The notes: generated from the sequence alone by a model not told the origin. Positions 43,478 through 54,849 are shown, numbered from the stretch's first letter. The stretch: DNA of 64,000 bases from Isoptericola peretonis (GCA_023241745.1 JALQCY010000002.1:868001-932000); one strand, 5' to 3'. Numbers and translations are program-made.

Positions 43478-43483
43478 CTTCCG

Positions 43484-44524
43484 GTGCCCACCTCGATCGC
43501 GCCATCGGGCGCGGACGGCGCCCCCGCGTCCTCCCGTCCCTCCGAGGCCGCCCGCGCCGCCGAGACCCCCGGCAGCGCCGGCGGTCCCGCCGTCCGCGTG
43601 CAGGGCCTGGTCAAACGCTACGGCGGCCGCGACGTGGTCGCCGGGCTCGACCTGGTCGCCGACGCCGGCGCGGTGACCGCGGTCCTCGGCCCGAACGGCG
43701 CGGGCAAGACCACGACCGTGGAGTGCTGCGAAGGGCTGCGCTCCCCCGACGGCGGCACCGTGCGGGTGCTCGGCCTGGACCCGGTGGCCGACGCCCGGGT
43801 GCTGCGCCCCCGGGTCGGCGTCATGCTGCAGGACGGCGGGATGCCGACGGGCGCCCGCGCCGGCGAGGTGCTGCACCACGTCGCGTCGATGTACGCCGCG
43901 CCGCGGGACCTGGGTGAGCTCGGCGAGCGCCTGGGCGTCGACGCCTTCGCGCGCACGACCGTGCGGCGGCTGTCGGGCGGCCAGCGCCAGCGGCTCGCCC
44001 TCGCGGCCGCGGTGGTCGGGCGGCCCGAGGTGGTGTTCCTCGACGAGCCGAGCGCGGGCATGGACCCGCAGAGCCGGCACGCCGTGTGGGAGCTCGTCCG
44101 CGAGCTCCGCGACGAGGGCGCCGCCGTCGTCCTCACCACGCACCTCATGGACGAGGCGGAGGACCTGGCCGACCGCGTGCACGTCGTCGACCACGGCCGC
44201 GTCATCGCCAGCGGCAGCGTGCCCGAGCTGCTCTCCCCCGACGCCCAGGACGACCGCACGCTGCGCTTCGACGCCGTACCCGGGCTCGACCTCGCCGACC
44301 TCGCCGTCGCGCTCGACGCCGCGACGCCGGGCGCTCCCGGCGCGTGGGGCGCGACGGAGCCGCAGCCCGGCTCGTACGTCGTCACCGGCCCCGCAGGGCC
44401 ACGGGCGCTGGCCGCGCTCACCGCATGGCTCGCCGACCGCGACGTCCTCGCGAGCCGTCTCACCGTGGGGCGGCGCACGCTGGAGGACGTCTTCCTCGAC
44501 CTGACGGGACGGCACCTGCGATGA
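43484..44524 (+). CDS. ABC-2 type exporter ATP-binding protein
   Basis: 346 aa. An ~25-residue disordered N-terminus, then Walker A LGPNGAGKTTTVE, signature LSGGQRQRLALA, Walker B VVFLDEPSAGMDP, H-loop LTTHLMDEA, plus a C-terminal ~90-aa domain. Partner of the permease that follows with an ATGA overlap. The pair beside ctaA matches Rv1458c/Rv1457c in M. tuberculosis; substrate unknown, possibly linked to heme or oxidase assembly (inference). Confidence 0.92.
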   Translation: MPTSIAPSGADGAPASSRPSEAARAAETPGSAGGPAVRVQGLVKRYGGRDVVAGLDLVADAGAVTAVLGPNGAGKTTTVECCEGLRSPDGGTVRVLGLDPVADARVLRPRVGVMLQDGGMPTGARAGEVLHHVASMYAAPRDLGELGERLGVDAFARTTVRRLSGGQRQRLALAAAVVGRPEVVFLDEPSAGMDPQSRHAVWELVRELRDEGAAVVLTTHLMDEAEDLADRVHVVDHGRVIASGSVPELLSPDAQDDRTLRFDAVPGLDLADLAVALDAATPGAPGAWGATEPQPGSYVVTGPAGPRALAALTAWLADRDVLASRLTVGRRTLEDVFLDLTGRHLR

Positions 44525-45315
44525 CCTCCACGACCTCGTCCACCACCATGCCCGCCGCCCGCACGCCGGGCACCGCCGCACCCGCGTGGCGCCGCGTGCT
44601 GGCCCAGACCGGGTTCGAGACGCGCGCCGTGCTGCGCAACGGCGAGCAGCTGCTCGTCACGATCGTGCTCCCGGTCATGGTGCTCCTCGGGCTGACCCGC
44701 ACCAGCGTCGTCGAGATCGACACCGGCGACCTGGCGCGCATCGACTTCGTGACGCCCGGCGTCCTCGCGCTCGCGTGCGTCTCGACGGCGTTCACCTCCC
44801 AGGCCATCGCCACGGCCTTCGACCGCCGCAACGGCGTGCTGCGCCTCCTCGCGACGACGCCGCTCGGGCGCGGCGGCCTGCTGGCCGGCAAGCTGCTCGG
44901 GGTCCTCGCGGTCGAGGCGGTGCAGATCGTGGTCATCGGCGCGGTCGCGCTGGCCCTGGGCTGGCAGCCTGCGGCCGGCGGGATCCTCGCGGCCGTGGGC
45001 GTCGGGCTGCTCGGCACCGCCTGCTTCACGGCGCTGGCCCTCCTGCTGGCCGGCACGCTGCGCGCCGAGGGCGTGCTCGCCCTCGCCAACCTCGTCCTGG
45101 TGCTGCTGGTCGTAGGCGGCGGGCTGCTCGTGCCGCCGGAGCAGCTGCCCGGGCCGCTCGAGCACCTCGCGACGTTCCTGCCCTCGGGCGCGCTCGGCGA
45201 GGCGATGCGCGGGGCGCTGCTCGGCACCGGCGTGCCGGCGCTCGCCCTCGCGGTCCTGGCCGCCTGGACGGCGCTGCTGGCGTGGGCCGCGGCCCGCTTC
45301 TTCCGCTGGCAGTGA
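44521..45315 (+). CDS. ABC-2 type permease
   Basis: 264 aa, six membrane helices. Typical ABC-2 layout: cytosolic N-terminus, a coupling-helix region (FDRRNGVLRLLATTPLGRGGLLAGKL), then the C-terminal helices. Forms a transporter with the ATPase at 43484. Followed by a 103-bp gap with the ctaA promoter. Confidence 0.9.
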   Translation: MTSTTSSTTMPAARTPGTAAPAWRRVLAQTGFETRAVLRNGEQLLVTIVLPVMVLLGLTRTSVVEIDTGDLARIDFVTPGVLALACVSTAFTSQAIATAFDRRNGVLRLLATTPLGRGGLLAGKLLGVLAVEAVQIVVIGAVALALGWQPAAGGILAAVGVGLLGTACFTALALLLAGTLRAEGVLALANLVLVLLVVGGGLLVPPEQLPGPLEHLATFLPSGALGEAMRGALLGTGVPALALAVLAAWTALLAWAAARFFRWQ

Positions 45316-45406
45316 CCGGCCGTCGCCGGTGCCGCCGCGACGGCGCACCGGGCCAAGGTCACACCGCGGGGCGCCGGAGGCCGCCCGGGGCGCGCGATCC
45401 GGGCGA

Positions 45407-45412
45407 TAGCGT
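45407..45412 (+). promoter_or_regulatory. Leaderless -10 box for ctaA
   Basis: TAGCGT followed by 6 nt and the GTG start at 45419. Confidence 0.55.
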
Positions 45413-45418
45413 GGACCC

Positions 45419-46381
45419 GTGACCTCGCCGAGCCCTGCCGCGCCCGCCCCGGAGGCGAACGCAGGCCCCCTCACCGACCGGCCCGACCGCCTCGCCCGGA
45501 TCCGCCCCTGGACCCGCGGCGCGCTGATCGCGAACGTCGTCGGGCAGATCGTCATCATCGGCACGGGCGGCGCGGTCCGGCTCACCGACTCGGGGCTCGG
45601 CTGCTCGACCTGGCCGAACTGCGAGCCCGGGCAGTTCACCCCGGCGTTCCACCAGGCCTCGACCATCCACCCGTACATCGAGTTCGGTAACCGCACGCTG
45701 GCGTTCGTGCTCGGCATCGTCGGGGTGCTGGTCCTCGTGCTCGTCTGCACCGACCGCACCCGGGCCCGCTCGTACCGCGCGCTCGGCGCCGTGCCCCTGG
45801 CGGGCGTGGTGGCCCAGGCGGTCATCGGCGGCGTCGTGGTGCTGCTGCACCTGCATCCCGGCTGGGTCTCGCTGCACTTCGGCGTCTCGGCCGCGCTCGT
45901 GTGGTTCAGCGCCTACCTGCTGCACCGGCACGGCGAGGGCGACGGGCCCCCCGAGCGGATCGCGGGGCGCGGCGTCGCCACCGCGGGCGCGCTGCTCGGC
46001 CTGCTGCTCGTGCCGATCGTCACGCTGGGCGTGCTCGTGACCGGCGCCGGCCCGCACTCCGGGGACACGGAGGTGGGCTACCGGCTCGCCCTGGACCCCT
46101 TGACGCTCACCCGCGCCCACTCCGCGACGGTGTGGCTGTTCCTGCTCACCCTCGCGGCCCTGCTGGTGGTGCTCTCTCGCGCACCTGGCGGCGAGCGCGT
46201 CCTGGCGGCGCGCCGGGGCGCCTGGCTCCTGGTCGCGGTGACGCTCGCCCAGGGCGCCGTGGGCTACGTGCAGTACTTCACCGGGCTGCCCGAGCTCCTC
46301 GTCGGCGTCCACCTCGTGGGCGCGGGCTGCCTCACCTGGGCCACCGCGAACGCCGTCCTGCGGCTGCGCACGCGCGCCTGA
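45419..46381 (+). CDS. ctaA: Heme A synthase (COX15/CtaA family)
   Basis: 320 aa, eight membrane helices. Oxidises heme O to heme A for aa3 cytochrome oxidase. The first helix bears GGAVRLTDSGLGCSTWPNCEPG, the CtaA hallmark with heme-binding His nearby (FHQASTIHPYIEFGNRTLAF), and VLLHLHPGWVSLHFG and RAHSATVWLF add further His. Works with SURF1 (22.1 kb) in oxidase assembly. GTG start with TAGCGT 6 nt upstream. Confidence 0.95.
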   Translation: MTSPSPAAPAPEANAGPLTDRPDRLARIRPWTRGALIANVVGQIVIIGTGGAVRLTDSGLGCSTWPNCEPGQFTPAFHQASTIHPYIEFGNRTLAFVLGIVGVLVLVLVCTDRTRARSYRALGAVPLAGVVAQAVIGGVVVLLHLHPGWVSLHFGVSAALVWFSAYLLHRHGEGDGPPERIAGRGVATAGALLGLLLVPIVTLGVLVTGAGPHSGDTEVGYRLALDPLTLTRAHSATVWLFLLTLAALLVVLSRAPGGERVLAARRGAWLLVAVTLAQGAVGYVQYFTGLPELLVGVHLVGAGCLTWATANAVLRLRTRA

Positions 46382-46390
46382 CTCCCGCCC

Positions 46391-47125
46391 GTGCGCATCG
46401 AGGTCGACGGGCGCCCCGCGAGGGCCGAGCAGGTCGTCTCCGGCCACGGGCACTTCACCGCCATGCAGGTGCGCGGCGGCGGGGTGCAGGGCCTGGACCA
46501 CCACCTGCGACGGCTCGACGCCGCCCACCGCGAGCTCTTCGACGCGCCGCTCGACGGCGAGCGGGTCCGTCGCCTGGTCGCGCACGCCCTCGCCGGGCAG
46601 CCGGACGCGTCGGTGCGCGTGGTGCTGCGCGACCCGGAGCACGTCGCCGTCCAGGTCGACGACCCGCAGCAGCCCCCGTCCGCGCCGCGGCGGCTGCGGT
46701 CCGTGCCGTACCTGCGCCCGTTCGCCCACCTCAAGCACCTGGGCGGGTTCGCCCAGCTCGAGTGGGCGCGGCGAGCACGGCACGACGGCTTCGACGACGC
46801 GCTGCTCACCGGTCCGGGCGGCGAGGTGGCCGAGTCGTCGACCGCCAACGTGGGGTTCCTCGAGCACGACGGCACGGTCGTCCGGCCCACCGCGCCCCAC
46901 CTGCGCGGCACCGGCCTCGCACTGGTCGAGGAGACGACGCCGACCCGGGCCCGCCCGGTCCGCCTCGACGACCTGGCCGGCTTCGCCGGGGCGTTCCTCG
47001 TGAGCTCGATCGGGATCGTGGCCGTCGCGTCCGTCGACGGGACGCCGCTGCCCGACGCGACGTCGTCCGTCGAGGCCGTCCGGCGACGCGTCGACGCCCT
47101 GCCCCGGGACGCCGTCGCGCCCTGA
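46391..47125 (+). CDS. Class IV aminotransferase (PabC/IlvE-like fold)
   Basis: 244 aa. PLP fold type IV: PLP-Lys region in RPFAHLKHLGGFAQLEWARR, Glu in EVAESSTANVGFLE, phosphate-binding SSIGIVAV. Short length and motif order are closest to 4-amino-4-deoxychorismate lyase (PabC) and related family members; a D-amino-acid or branched-chain aminotransferase is less likely. GTG start 10 bp after ctaA. Its stop lies beside a repeat array in front of drrA. Confidence 0.83.
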   Translation: MRIEVDGRPARAEQVVSGHGHFTAMQVRGGGVQGLDHHLRRLDAAHRELFDAPLDGERVRRLVAHALAGQPDASVRVVLRDPEHVAVQVDDPQQPPSAPRRLRSVPYLRPFAHLKHLGGFAQLEWARRARHDGFDDALLTGPGGEVAESSTANVGFLEHDGTVVRPTAPHLRGTGLALVEETTPTRARPVRLDDLAGFAGAFLVSSIGIVAVASVDGTPLPDATSSVEAVRRRVDALPRDAVAP

Positions 47126-47187
47126 CAGCGAGACGGGAGGGCGTGACAGCGCCGTGACAGCCCGCTGCGAGCGGCGGCCCGCACGGT
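47123..47187 (+). promoter_or_regulatory. drrAB promoter with SARP-type direct repeats
   Basis: tgacagc occurs at 47123-47129, 47144-47150 and 47155-47161. The last two are exactly 11 bp apart, within GTGACAGC repeats; the first is 21 bp upstream and overlaps a stop codon, so it may be chance. A -10-like CACGGT (47182-47187) ends 6 nt before the ATG at 47194. The 3' repeat overlaps the expected -35 area. Eleven-bp heptamer spacing is the known SARP binding layout, and an AfsR/SARP gene lies opposite. Confidence 0.5.
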
Positions 47188-47193
47188 AGGTCC

Positions 47194-48171
47194 ATGACCA
47201 CCACCGCGATCGAGGCCGAGGGCCTCGTCAAGATCTTCGGCGACAACCGCGCCGTGGACGGCGTCGACCTCGAGGTCGCCACCGGCAGCGTGTACGGGGT
47301 GCTCGGCCCGAACGGGGCCGGCAAGACCACCACGATCCGCATGCTCGCGACACTCCTGCGCCCGGACGCCGGACGGGCGTCCGTCTTCGGCCACGACGTG
47401 GCCCGGGAGCCGTTCGTCGTGCGCCAGCTCATCGGCGTGACCGGGCAGTACGCGTCGGTCGACGAGACGCTCAGCGCCACCGAGAACCTCATGCTGTTCT
47501 GCCGGCTCAACGGCCTCAAGGGCGCCGCCGCGTCGCGCCGCACCCGCGACCTGCTCGAGGAGTTCCACCTCGTCGACGCCGCAGCCCGCCCCCTGAGGAA
47601 CTTCTCCGGCGGCATGCGCCGCCGCCTCGACCTGGCCGCCAGCCTCATCGCCCAGCCGCCGCTGCTGTTCCTCGACGAGCCCACCACGGGGCTCGACCCC
47701 CGCACCCGCGCGCAGATGTGGGAGACCATCCGCAGGCTCGTCGCGACGGGCTCCACGGTGCTGCTCACCACGCAGTACCTCGACGAGGCGGACCAGCTCG
47801 CCGACCGCATCGCGGTGATCGACCGCGGGCGCGTCGTCGCCGAGGGCACGGCCGACGAGCTCAAGTCGTCCGTGGGCCAGCAGTCGCTGCAGCTCACGCT
47901 GGCGCACGCCGCACAGCTCCCGTCCGCCCTCGACGCCGTGCTGGACGTGCTCGGTGTCGCCGCCACCCCGTCGCCCGAGGCGCGCCGCCTCACCGTGCCC
48001 GTGGCCGACCCGGCGCGCGTCACCGACCTCCTGGTCCGCCTGCGCGGCGCCGGCGTCGACCTCGACGGGCTGTCGATGGACAAGCCCACGCTCGACGAGG
48101 TGTTCCTGACCCTGACCGGCCACGCCACGACCGACGCCGCCTCCCCCGAGCTCGAGGAGATCCCCGCATGA
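47194..48171 (+). CDS. drrA: Daunorubicin-resistance type ABC exporter ATPase
   Basis: 325 aa. Walker A LGPNGAGKTTTIR, signature FSGGMRRRLDLA (GGM form usual in DrrA), Walker B LLFLDEPTTGLDP, H-loop LTTQYLDEADQL. The C-terminal ~90 residues match DrrA-type extensions. Pairs with the downstream permease (ATGA overlap) for drug or lipid export. Confidence 0.93.
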   Translation: MTTTAIEAEGLVKIFGDNRAVDGVDLEVATGSVYGVLGPNGAGKTTTIRMLATLLRPDAGRASVFGHDVAREPFVVRQLIGVTGQYASVDETLSATENLMLFCRLNGLKGAAASRRTRDLLEEFHLVDAAARPLRNFSGGMRRRLDLAASLIAQPPLLFLDEPTTGLDPRTRAQMWETIRRLVATGSTVLLTTQYLDEADQLADRIAVIDRGRVVAEGTADELKSSVGQQSLQLTLAHAAQLPSALDAVLDVLGVAATPSPEARRLTVPVADPARVTDLLVRLRGAGVDLDGLSMDKPTLDEVFLTLTGHATTDAASPELEEIPA

Positions 48172-49010
48172 CCACGCTCACCACCGCACGGACGACGCCG
48201 GGCGAACGCATCGTGCCGGGCGCCGAGCGCACGCTGCGCAACCGCGTCACGCTCGGGCAGGCCGTGTCCGACACGCTGGCGATGGCCCGGCGGGGTCTGA
48301 TCAAGATCCGCCGGACGCCGGAGCAGCTCATCGACGTCACCGTGCAGCCGATCATCTTCACGCTGATGTTCACCTACATCTTCGGCGGCGCGATCTCCGG
48401 GAGCGTCGCGGCGTACCTGCCGGTCATCATCCCCGGCATCCTCGTGCAGACGGTCATCACCACCTCGGCCGTCACTGGCACCCAGCTGCGCGAGGACATG
48501 GACAAGGGCGTGTTCGACCGGTTCCGGTCCCTGCCCATCGCCCGCATCGCACCGCTCGCGGGCGCCCTCGTGGCGGACACCGTGCGCTACCTCATCGCCA
48601 CGACGCTCACGATCGGCATGGGCCTGCTCATGGGCTGGCGGCCGGGCGGGGGCGTCGGCGGCGTCCTCCTCGCGGCGCTGCTCGTCGTGGTCTGCGCGTG
48701 GTCCCTGAGCTGGATCTTCGCGTTCCTCGGGGTCATCGCCCGCAACGCCGGGTCGGTGCAGGGGATCTCGTTCCTCGTGCTCTTCCCGCTGACGTTCCTG
48801 TCGAACGCGTTCGTCCCCGTGGACACCATGCCCGGGTGGCTGCAGGGCTTCGTCGACACCAACCCGGTGTCGCACCTCGTGACGGCCGTGCGCGACCTCG
48901 CGGGCACGGGCACGGTGTCGGGCCAGGTGGGCGTCGCCCTGCTGAGCTGCGGCGCGGTGGTCGCGGTCTTCGCGCCCCTCGCCGTGCGCAGCTACATGAA
49001 GAAGGCCTGA
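48168..49010 (+). CDS. drrB: DrrB-type ABC-2 permease
   Basis: 280 aa, six membrane helices. RRTPEQLIDVTVQPIIFTLMF and EDMDKGVFDRFRSLPIARIAPL are typical of the DrrB family, as is FPLTFLSNAFVPVDTMPGWLQ. Forms the exporter with DrrA. Overlaps the convergent AfsR-type regulator by 19 bp at the 3' end. Confidence 0.92.
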   Translation: MTTLTTARTTPGERIVPGAERTLRNRVTLGQAVSDTLAMARRGLIKIRRTPEQLIDVTVQPIIFTLMFTYIFGGAISGSVAAYLPVIIPGILVQTVITTSAVTGTQLREDMDKGVFDRFRSLPIARIAPLAGALVADTVRYLIATTLTIGMGLLMGWRPGGGVGGVLLAALLVVVCAWSLSWIFAFLGVIARNAGSVQGISFLVLFPLTFLSNAFVPVDTMPGWLQGFVDTNPVSHLVTAVRDLAGTGTVSGQVGVALLSCGAVVAVFAPLAVRSYMKKA

Positions 49011-52000
49011 CCGCCCGTCGGCGGGTCGCCGGCCCCGGGCTCCTGGTCCGCCTCCCCCGCGAGGCGGACCAGGAGCGCGTCCGCGCGCGCCACCAGCTCG
49101 TCGGGCCCCAGTGCGGCGGCGCGCGCCTCGGCCTCCGCGACGAGCACCACGCCGTCCTCCCCGAGGCCGTCGGCCACCGACGCGCGCAAGGCGCCGAGGT
49201 GCAGGGCGGGCAGCTCCTGCCGCGCCCCCAGGCGGCCGGCGAGCGCCATCAGCTCGGCCCCGGCCTCCACGCGGTCGGCGTCGCGCGCCGACGGCTCGCC
49301 ACCCAGGCACGCCCAGACGGCGACGCCGACCGACGACGTGGCCAGGACCGGCCGGTCGACGAACCCGCGCCCGTCCCCGCGCAGCCGACCCCCGACGTCG
49401 ACGATCCGGCGCACGAGACCTCCGTCGTCGGCGCCCGCCTGCACCCGGCGGACGAGGGCCGCGGAGGCCAGCAGGAGGAACCACGGCGCGGCGTCCCCCT
49501 GGGGCCGGCCCGGCCCGAAGGTCTCCAGGGCGAGCTCGAGGTGGTCCAGGGCCATGCCCCGGTCGCCGCGGGCCCAGGCCAGCTCGCCGCGGCCGAGCTC
49601 GACGATCCCGCGCACCTGTGCCTCCCGGCCGTCGTGCGCCCCGTCACCGAGGTCCGTGATCGACTCGACGAGGGCCTCGGCGTCCTCGAGGTCGCCGAGC
49701 GCGAGGGCCGAGCCCAGCTCGATCCACCGGACCTGCCACTGCATCTCCAGCGCGCCGATCGCCATGACGCCGTCCTTCGCGGTGGCGACCCAGCGGGCCG
49801 CCTCGGCGGCCTCGCCACGCTCCGCGAGGAACGACGCGAGGACCATGGCCGTCATGGCTGACGCCGCCGCGTCCTCGATGCCGCGGGCCACGTCGTGCGC
49901 CGCCCGCGCCAGCTCGACGGCGCGGGCGAGCTCACCGTCGTTCTCCCTCTGCTGGGCCTCGAACATGTGACCGAGCAGCGCCGTGTACCCGTCGTCGGAC
50001 CGTTGCAGCCGAGCGAGGACCGTTGCCGACTCCTCGGGCGTGCGGGCCAGCACGAGCTCGGCCAGCTCGCGGGTGCGCCGCCCCACGGCACGGCTCGTGC
50101 GCAGCAGGCGGCGCAGGCGTCCGAGCGGGCGCGCCGCCTGCCCGGGCACGCCGAACACCGACGAGGCCGCGATCGCCTCGAGCGCGATCGCGGTGGCGTC
50201 CGCGTGCTCCTCGGGCACCGGCCATCCCTCGAGGGAGTGCAGCACCCCGGGCACCAGGCCCATCACACGCTCCTCCGCCCCCCGCACGGCCCAGCTGCCG
50301 AGCAGGGCGACGAAGCCGTGCACCACCACCTCCGGCCGGCCGAGCCCCATCGCCCGCCGCACCGCGAACACGAGGTTCTCCTGCTCCCTGCCGAGCTCCG
50401 CGACGGCCTCCCGCTGGTGCGGGGACAGCAGCCGGGACGCGCAGCGCCTGGCCACCGTGAGCGACCACGCGAGCACGGCCTCGTCCGCGGCGTGCTCCTC
50501 GCGGGCGGTCGCGAGCCGCAGGAGGCCGAACTCGCGCACCGTCTCGACCATCCGGTAGCGGGCCGCGCCGTCGGACTCCTCGACCTGCACCAGCGACTGC
50601 AGCACGAGGGCGGCGACGTCGTCGTCCACCTGCCAGCCCGGGGCCTCGGGCGCGAGCTCCCGGGCCGCCTCCGCCGAGAACCCGTCCGGGAGGACGGCGG
50701 CGCGCCGCCACAGGGCCTGCTGCCCGGCGGTCAGCAGGTTCCAGCTCCAGTCGAGCACCGCCTCGAGCGTGCGGTGCCTGTCGGGGACGGAGCGGTCGCG
50801 CACGCGCAGCAGCGCGAAGCGCTCGTCGAGCCGGGCCTCCACCTCGGCGACGCCGAGCGTGCGCACGCGGGCCGCCGCGAGCTCGATCGCCAGCGGGAGG
50901 CCGTCGAGCCGCCGGCAGAGCCGGGCCACCGTCGCCCGGTGGAGGAGGGCGTCGGGGCGCACCGCGCGCGCCCGCTCCACGAACAGGCGCACCGCGGGCC
51001 CGCCGTCCTCGTCGTCGGGCTCGGATCCGAGCGGCGCCGGCGCGTACGTGACCTCCTGCTCGAGCAGGAGCGGCGTCCGGCTCGTCGCGAGCACCCGGAG
51101 CCGGGGCGACGCCGCCAGCAGGGCCTCGGCCCACCGGGCGGCACCCTCGACGACGTGCTCGCAGTTGTCGAGCACCACGAGCGTCTCGGTGCCCCGCAGC
51201 CGCGCGACGACCTCGCCCGTCAGGTCGCGCGACTGGACGCGCTCGGCGAGGCGCAGGCTGCCCGCACCCGGTGCCACGCCGAGGGCGTCCGCGAGCGCCA
51301 GGACGACGTCGTGGTCGTCGCGCACGCCCACCAGCTCGACGACCACCACCAGCGAGGTGGACGCCGCGGCGCGCCGGGCCGCCTCCTGGGCGAGGCGCGT
51401 CTTGCCCAGCCCGCCCGGCCCCAGCACGGTCACGAGCGGGGAGTCGCGCAGGGCGTCCAGGACCGCGGTGACGTCGTCCTCGCGCCCCAGCAGGGGGGTG
51501 CCGTAGCTCCGCAGCCCGCGGGTCGCCCCGGCCCGCGCCGTGGCGCGGACGTCGGCGCGACCGGGGGCGGTGGCCGTGTCGCCACCGAGGGCTCCGCCCG
51601 CCGGCGCCGCGCCCGGCGAGCCGGGGCCGACGTCGGCGGCGAGCCGCTCGTAGAGCGCGGCCGTGGCGGGGCCGGGTTCGCTGCCCAGCTCGCGCACCAG
51701 CACCGAGCGCAGGCGCGTGAACACGCGCAGCGCCTCCGCGGGCCGTCCCAGGTGGCCGAGCGCGCTCATGAGCGCGCGGGCGGCGTCCTCGTCCGTGGGG
51801 TCCGCCGCCACGTCCGCGGCGGCGAGCTCCGCGACGAGCCCGTGCTCCCCCGCCGCCTCCGCGGCGTCCCGGCGCACCACCTGCAGCTCGTCGTGCCAGC
51901 GCCGCGCGACGGCCCCGAGCTCGCGGGCCACCGCGGCGAGGTCGCCGCCCTCCAGGTCGGCTCCGGGCGTCCCCGACCACCGGGCCAGCGCCGCCTCGGC

Positions 52001-52414
52001 GCTCGCCCTGGCGGCTCCGGGGTCTCCGCCCGCGAGCCGTCGGCGGGCGTCCGCCAGCCCTTCGCGCACGAGGTCCAGGTCCGAGGGCACGCCGAGGGCG
52101 TAGCCCGCCTCGGTGCCCCGCACGACGTCGCGACCGGCGACGGTCCGCAAGCGGGAGACGAGGTTCTGCAGCGCGCCCCGGGGGTCGGCGGGCAGGGCCT
52201 CCTGCCACAGCCGGTCGACGAGGACCGCCGACGGGACCCCCGCGCGCCCGGCGAGGGCGAGCAGCACCACGAGCGCGGCGGCACGCGGGCCCCGAGGCGC
52301 TCGGTGCTCGCCGTCCGGGCCCACGACGCGGACGGGGCCGAGGACGCGCACCTCCTGACCTCCCGGTGTCGGCACGTCGTCGGTACCGGGGACTCGGTCG
52401 GAGGCGTCACGCAC
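48992..52414 (-). CDS. Large AfsR/SARP-type transcriptional regulator
   Basis: 1140 aa. OmpR-like winged helix (about 20-95: VRVLGPVRVVGPDGEHRAPRG) then BTAD (about 100-250). An NTPase domain follows with Walker A VLGPGGLGKTRLAQE and Walker B TLVVLDNCEHV (about 290-530), winged-helix region, and TPR-like helical repeats (about 700-1120). This is the AfsR/LuxR-like activator architecture. Likely activator of nearby or distant genes; drrAB is the prime local candidate because its promoter has SARP-type repeats. GTG start at 52414 with a TAGGCT box 8 nt upstream. Confidence 0.9.
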   Translation of the reverse strand: MRDASDRVPGTDDVPTPGGQEVRVLGPVRVVGPDGEHRAPRGPRAAALVVLLALAGRAGVPSAVLVDRLWQEALPADPRGALQNLVSRLRTVAGRDVVRGTEAGYALGVPSDLDLVREGLADARRRLAGGDPGAARASAEAALARWSGTPGADLEGGDLAAVARELGAVARRWHDELQVVRRDAAEAAGEHGLVAELAAADVAADPTDEDAARALMSALGHLGRPAEALRVFTRLRSVLVRELGSEPGPATAALYERLAADVGPGSPGAAPAGGALGGDTATAPGRADVRATARAGATRGLRSYGTPLLGREDDVTAVLDALRDSPLVTVLGPGGLGKTRLAQEAARRAAASTSLVVVVELVGVRDDHDVVLALADALGVAPGAGSLRLAERVQSRDLTGEVVARLRGTETLVVLDNCEHVVEGAARWAEALLAASPRLRVLATSRTPLLLEQEVTYAPAPLGSEPDDEDGGPAVRLFVERARAVRPDALLHRATVARLCRRLDGLPLAIELAAARVRTLGVAEVEARLDERFALLRVRDRSVPDRHRTLEAVLDWSWNLLTAGQQALWRRAAVLPDGFSAEAARELAPEAPGWQVDDDVAALVLQSLVQVEESDGAARYRMVETVREFGLLRLATAREEHAADEAVLAWSLTVARRCASRLLSPHQREAVAELGREQENLVFAVRRAMGLGRPEVVVHGFVALLGSWAVRGAEERVMGLVPGVLHSLEGWPVPEEHADATAIALEAIAASSVFGVPGQAARPLGRLRRLLRTSRAVGRRTRELAELVLARTPEESATVLARLQRSDDGYTALLGHMFEAQQRENDGELARAVELARAAHDVARGIEDAAASAMTAMVLASFLAERGEAAEAARWVATAKDGVMAIGALEMQWQVRWIELGSALALGDLEDAEALVESITDLGDGAHDGREAQVRGIVELGRGELAWARGDRGMALDHLELALETFGPGRPQGDAAPWFLLLASAALVRRVQAGADDGGLVRRIVDVGGRLRGDGRGFVDRPVLATSSVGVAVWACLGGEPSARDADRVEAGAELMALAGRLGARQELPALHLGALRASVADGLGEDGVVLVAEAEARAAALGPDELVARADALLVRLAGEADQEPGAGDPPTGGQAFFM

Positions 52415-52422
52415 GCCTGGGG

Positions 52423-52428
52423 AGCCTA
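52423..52428 (-). promoter_or_regulatory. -10 box of the AfsR-type regulator
   Basis: TAGGCT on the minus strand, 8 nt before the GTG at 52414. It lies between the regulator and the NUDIX stop. Confidence 0.4.
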
Positions 52429-52436
52429 CCGGCCGC

Positions 52437-53089
52437 TCAGGCCCCGCGCCGGGAGGGCCAGGGCGCGTCCGCCGGGCGCAGCGACGCCCAGCCGCCTGCT
52501 CGGCTCGCGGCGGCGGCGAGGACGCCGACCACGGCCGACGGGTTGTGGAGGCTGCCGTCCAGCACGCGCGCCACCGCCTCGTCCAGGGGGACCCAGCGCA
52601 GCTCGATGCCGGCCTCCTCCCCCGTGCGGACGTGGCGGGCGTCGGCCGCGACGTCGGCCAGGTCGCGGGCGAGGAAGACCCGCAGGGCCTCGTCGCTGCT
52701 CCCGGGCGAGGACAGGAAGTCCGCCAGGACGTGCCACCGGCCCGCGGTCAGGTCGGCCTCCTCCGCGAGCTCGCGCGCCGCGCCGTCGACGGCGGGCTCG
52801 CCGTCGACGTCGAGCAGGCCCGCAGGGACCTCCCACAGCCGCGAGCGCACCGGGTGCCGGTACTGGCGCAGCAGCAGCACCCGGTCGTCGTCGTCGAGCG
52901 CGACGATCGCGACGGCGCCCGGGTGGGCGACGTACTCCCGCGTGACGGTGCCCGCCTCGCCGAGGTCGACGTCGTCGCGGACCAGGTCCACGATCCGGCC
53001 GCGGTGCAGCACCTCGTGCCGCAGCACCGGCCGCGGGTCGAGCTCGTCGGCGAGCGGCGCGCCGGCCGGCGCCACGTCGGGGGCCGTCG

Positions 53090-53093
<4 letters not shown>
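52437..53093 (-). CDS. NUDIX hydrolase, ADP-ribose pyrophosphatase type
   Basis: 218 aa. NUDIX box visible as [15 protein letters not shown] (G-x5-E-x7-REUxEExGU variant with E-E-x-D), flanked by [14 protein letters not shown] and [17 protein letters not shown], typical of ADP-ribose or related nucleoside diphosphate hydrolases. Corresponds to Rv1700. GTG start overlaps the pyrG stop (GTGA at 53090-53093). A stretch of the frame upstream is antisense-like and ignored. Confidence 0.9.
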
Positions 53094-54778
<1,685 letters not shown>

Positions 54779-54786
54779 GGAACTCC

Positions 54787-54792
54787 ATCCTA
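54787..54792 (-). promoter_or_regulatory. -10 box of pyrG
   Basis: TAGGAT on the minus strand, 8 nt before the GTG at 54778. Suggests pyrG has its own promoter inside the long block; the 71-bp gap before it is otherwise featureless. Confidence 0.45.
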
Positions 54793-54849
54793 ACAGCGGC
54801 TGGGACGCCGGCACGCGGGCCGCGCGGTGCGTCCGGTCACGCGCTCACG

